Origin: Paenibacillus sp. yr247
GTDB lineage: Bacteria > Bacillota > Bacilli > Paenibacillales > NBRC-103111
Reading direction: 5' to 3'
DNA: 64,000 nt
Assembly (NCBI RefSeq): GCF_900103825.1
Contig: NZ_FNIF01000001.1
Coordinates: 186,001 to 250,000, forward strand
Positions 62,465-64,000 of the stretch are shown in pieces. The notes beneath the pieces were generated by a model that was given only the letters and a program-made list of their open reading frames with translations, ran no database searches and was not told where the DNA came from. The translations under genes were made by a program, and so were the position numbers. Each line of letters opens with the position of its first letter. The stretch's first letter is position 1.

Positions 62465-63621
62465 ACGGCATCACTGCGATTGCGAATCGGTTACGCAGGT
62501 CAAAGGCTAAGAAGAAAAATAGGCTTGGAGCAGACAATCAATATGAAGTAGCTTCACAGTGGCAGCTGATGTGGTGGAAATTCATCAAGCATAAGATGGC
62601 GGTTTTCTCTGCGGTTGTGCTGATCCTGTTTTATTTGGTGGCGATTTTCTGTGAATTTCTGGCACCTACGCTGCAAGAAGCCAGGTACTCAGATTATAAG
62701 AATGCGGCCCCGCAAAGCATCCATTTCGTTGATCCGAACACGGGCTTTCAGCTAAGGCCTTTCGTTTATGGGATGACGGAGAAGGTCGATCCCAAAACAT
62801 TTAAACGCACATTCTCGGAAGATACGGGAAAGAAATTCGAGATCTATTTTTTTACAAAAGGTGAATCATATAAGCTGTGGGGACTCATTCCTATGGATAC
62901 GCATCTGTTTGGACTGAAAAATCCGAAGGATGCGCTCATTCTGATGGGGACAGATAAGCTGGGACACGATCTATTTTCACGGATCATATACGGAGCTCGC
63001 ATATCCTTGTCGTTCGGTTTGCTGGGGATTGTCGTTACACTCTTTTTGGGCTTATTGCTAGGGGGTATATCCGGCTACTTGGGAGGCGTTACCGACACCG
63101 TTATTCAGCGAACTATCGATTTACTCATTTGTATCCCGACGATTCCGCTTTGGATGGCACTGACAGCCGCATTACCGAGGGATTGGTCAGCGCTGCAAAC
63201 TTATTTCGGCTTGATCCTCATATTCTCCATTATCGGTTGGACAGGACTGGCCCGAGTTGTTCGGGGGAAAATATTGTCCCTCCGCGAGGAAGATTTCACG
63301 ATGGCTGCGAGACTTGCCGGCGCAAGCGATTTCCGTATCATCCGCAAGCATCTGCTGCCCTCATTCGCCAGCTATATCATCGTGAACGTTACGCTTTCGA
63401 TACCTGGCACTATTTTAGGAGAAACGGCATTAAGCTTCCTTGGAATTGGACTTCAAGCTCCCGTTGTAAGCTGGGGCGTGCTGCTGCAGGATGCACAAAA
63501 CCTGGAAACACTAGCCCATCATCCCTGGCTGTTGTGGCCCGCTGCTTTCATTATCATGACGGTTTTAATGTTTAATTTCCTTGGGGACGGACTGCGGGAT
63601 GCGGCAGATCCATACAAATAG
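62461..63621 (+). CDS. ABC transporter permease (DppC/OppC-like)
   Basis: The 386-aa protein is the second permease. Residues about 45-65 form the first helix (MAVFSAVVLILFYLVAIFCE), then a large extracellular insertion (about 70-155) of the kind found in the longer OppC group, ending at LMGTDKLGHDLFSRIIYGAR, the family signature. The EAA loop is FTMAARLAGASDFRIIRKHL about 280-300. It is coupled to the upstream permease and 12 bp ahead of the ATPase gene. Confidence 0.9.
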   Translation: MNGITAIANRLRRSKAKKKNRLGADNQYEVASQWQLMWWKFIKHKMAVFSAVVLILFYLVAIFCEFLAPTLQEARYSDYKNAAPQSIHFVDPNTGFQLRPFVYGMTEKVDPKTFKRTFSEDTGKKFEIYFFTKGESYKLWGLIPMDTHLFGLKNPKDALILMGTDKLGHDLFSRIIYGARISLSFGLLGIVVTLFLGLLLGGISGYLGGVTDTVIQRTIDLLICIPTIPLWMALTAALPRDWSALQTYFGLILIFSIIGWTGLARVVRGKILSLREEDFTMAARLAGASDFRIIRKHLLPSFASYIIVNVTLSIPGTILGETALSFLGIGLQAPVVSWGVLLQDAQNLETLAHHPWLLWPAAFIIMTVLMFNFLGDGLRDAADPYK

Positions 63622-63633
63622 GAGGTGGAGTGA

Positions 63634-64000
63634 ATGTCAGAACGAGATACCGTCATTATGGAAATGAAGGACGTGAAAGTTCACTTCCATTTGGATGAAG
63701 GCGTGCTGAAAGCCGTGGATGGGATCGATTTGCAAATAAAGCGCGGTAAGACACTTGGCATCGTTGGAGAAAGCGGCTGCGGCAAAAGTGTGACTTCGCA
63801 AGCGATGCTTCGCATTGTGCCGAAGCCAGGAGAAGTTGAGGGTGAGATCAAGTTGTACCGTGGTGGCACCGCCGGTCTAAAGGGTGAAGCCGTTGATCTG
63901 GCGAAGCTTGATCCACGGGGCAAGGAGATAAGGAATATCCGGGGCGACGAGATCGCCATGATTTTCCAAGAACCGATGAAGGCTTTCTCCCCGATCCATA
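63634..64000 (+). CDS. ABC transporter ATP-binding protein (DppD/OppD-like), partial
   Basis: The first 122 codons of an ATPase are present before the window ends. Walker A is GESGCGKS at residues about 46-53, and the Q-loop is FQEPMKAFSPIH near 111-122. The N-terminus (DVKVHFHLDEGVLKAVDGID) is normal for the oligopeptide group. aggaggtg lies before the ATG. The rest, and probably a second ATPase, lies outside the window. Confidence 0.9.
   Translation, partial: MSERDTVIMEMKDVKVHFHLDEGVLKAVDGIDLQIKRGKTLGIVGESGCGKSVTSQAMLRIVPKPGEVEGEIKLYRGGTAGLKGEAVDLAKLDPRGKEIRNIRGDEIAMIFQEPMKAFSPIH

Noticed and set aside
1-64000. CRISPR array, tRNA, rRNA, prophage or insertion sequence
   Set aside because: No regular repeat-spacer pattern, cloverleaf, transposase or integrase, phage structural gene or terminal inverted repeat was seen.

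Overview
The window looks like a chromosomal segment from a Gram-positive, low-to-mid GC soil bacterium of the Bacillales, most probably Paenibacillus or a close relative. The reasons are strong AGGAGG-type ribosome sites, consensus sigma-A promoters, YesM/YesN-type two-component genes, many AraC regulators, many Gfo/Idh/MocA oxidoreductases, several PhyH dioxygenases and large secreted glycosidases. I see no rRNA, tRNA, CRISPR array, insertion sequence or prophage.

Region 1 (1-10.9 kb) is a complete myo-inositol catabolic operon, iolD-E-C-A-J-G-B, ending in a LacI-family regulator. Three near-identical 12-bp palindromes stand in front of iolD. Region 2 (10.9-13.1 kb) holds one intact Gfo/Idh oxidoreductase followed by two decayed genes, a second oxidoreductase and a NagA-like amidohydrolase. 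Region 3 (13.2-27 kb) is an alpha-glucan/dextran-type utilisation locus: a lipoprotein sugar-binding protein, two MalF/MalG-like permeases, a GH66 lipoprotein hydrolase, a YesM-like histidine kinase, a YesN-like response regulator, a second orphan binding lipoprotein, a polysaccharide deacetylase and a PhyH protein. A decayed endonuclease-domain gene lies inside it.

Region 4 (27-36.8 kb) starts with abutting fragments of an AraC gene and an oxidoreductase gene. Two small hypothetical genes follow, then a very large secreted amylase/pullulanase (1820 aa) behind a consensus promoter, an attenuator-like leader and two LacI-type operators. A glycosyltransferase/PlsY-like membrane pair comes next. 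Region 5 (36.8-47.6 kb) has a hemolysin III protein, a split UxaA-type dehydratase, a PhyH-HEAT fusion, a TetR-AraC operon divergent from a DHA2 efflux pump with two perfect operators, an AraC/PhyH divergent pair, a 47-aa CxxC microprotein and a uracil-type permease. Region 6 (47.6-55 kb) holds an SNF2 helicase with a SWIM-domain partner, an IDEAL-domain protein behind a perfect sigma-A promoter, a DEDDh exonuclease and an MFS transporter. Region 7 (55-64 kb) has AraC/PhyH/SMP-30/AraC genes and the start of a dipeptide-type ABC transporter operon that runs off the end.

The general theme is carbohydrate scavenging with local regulators. Two patterns stand out. One is the repeated pairing of PhyH dioxygenases with AraC regulators, four PhyH genes in all. 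The other is a large number of gene remnants sitting in apparently empty gaps, which suggests ongoing decay of accessory sugar genes.
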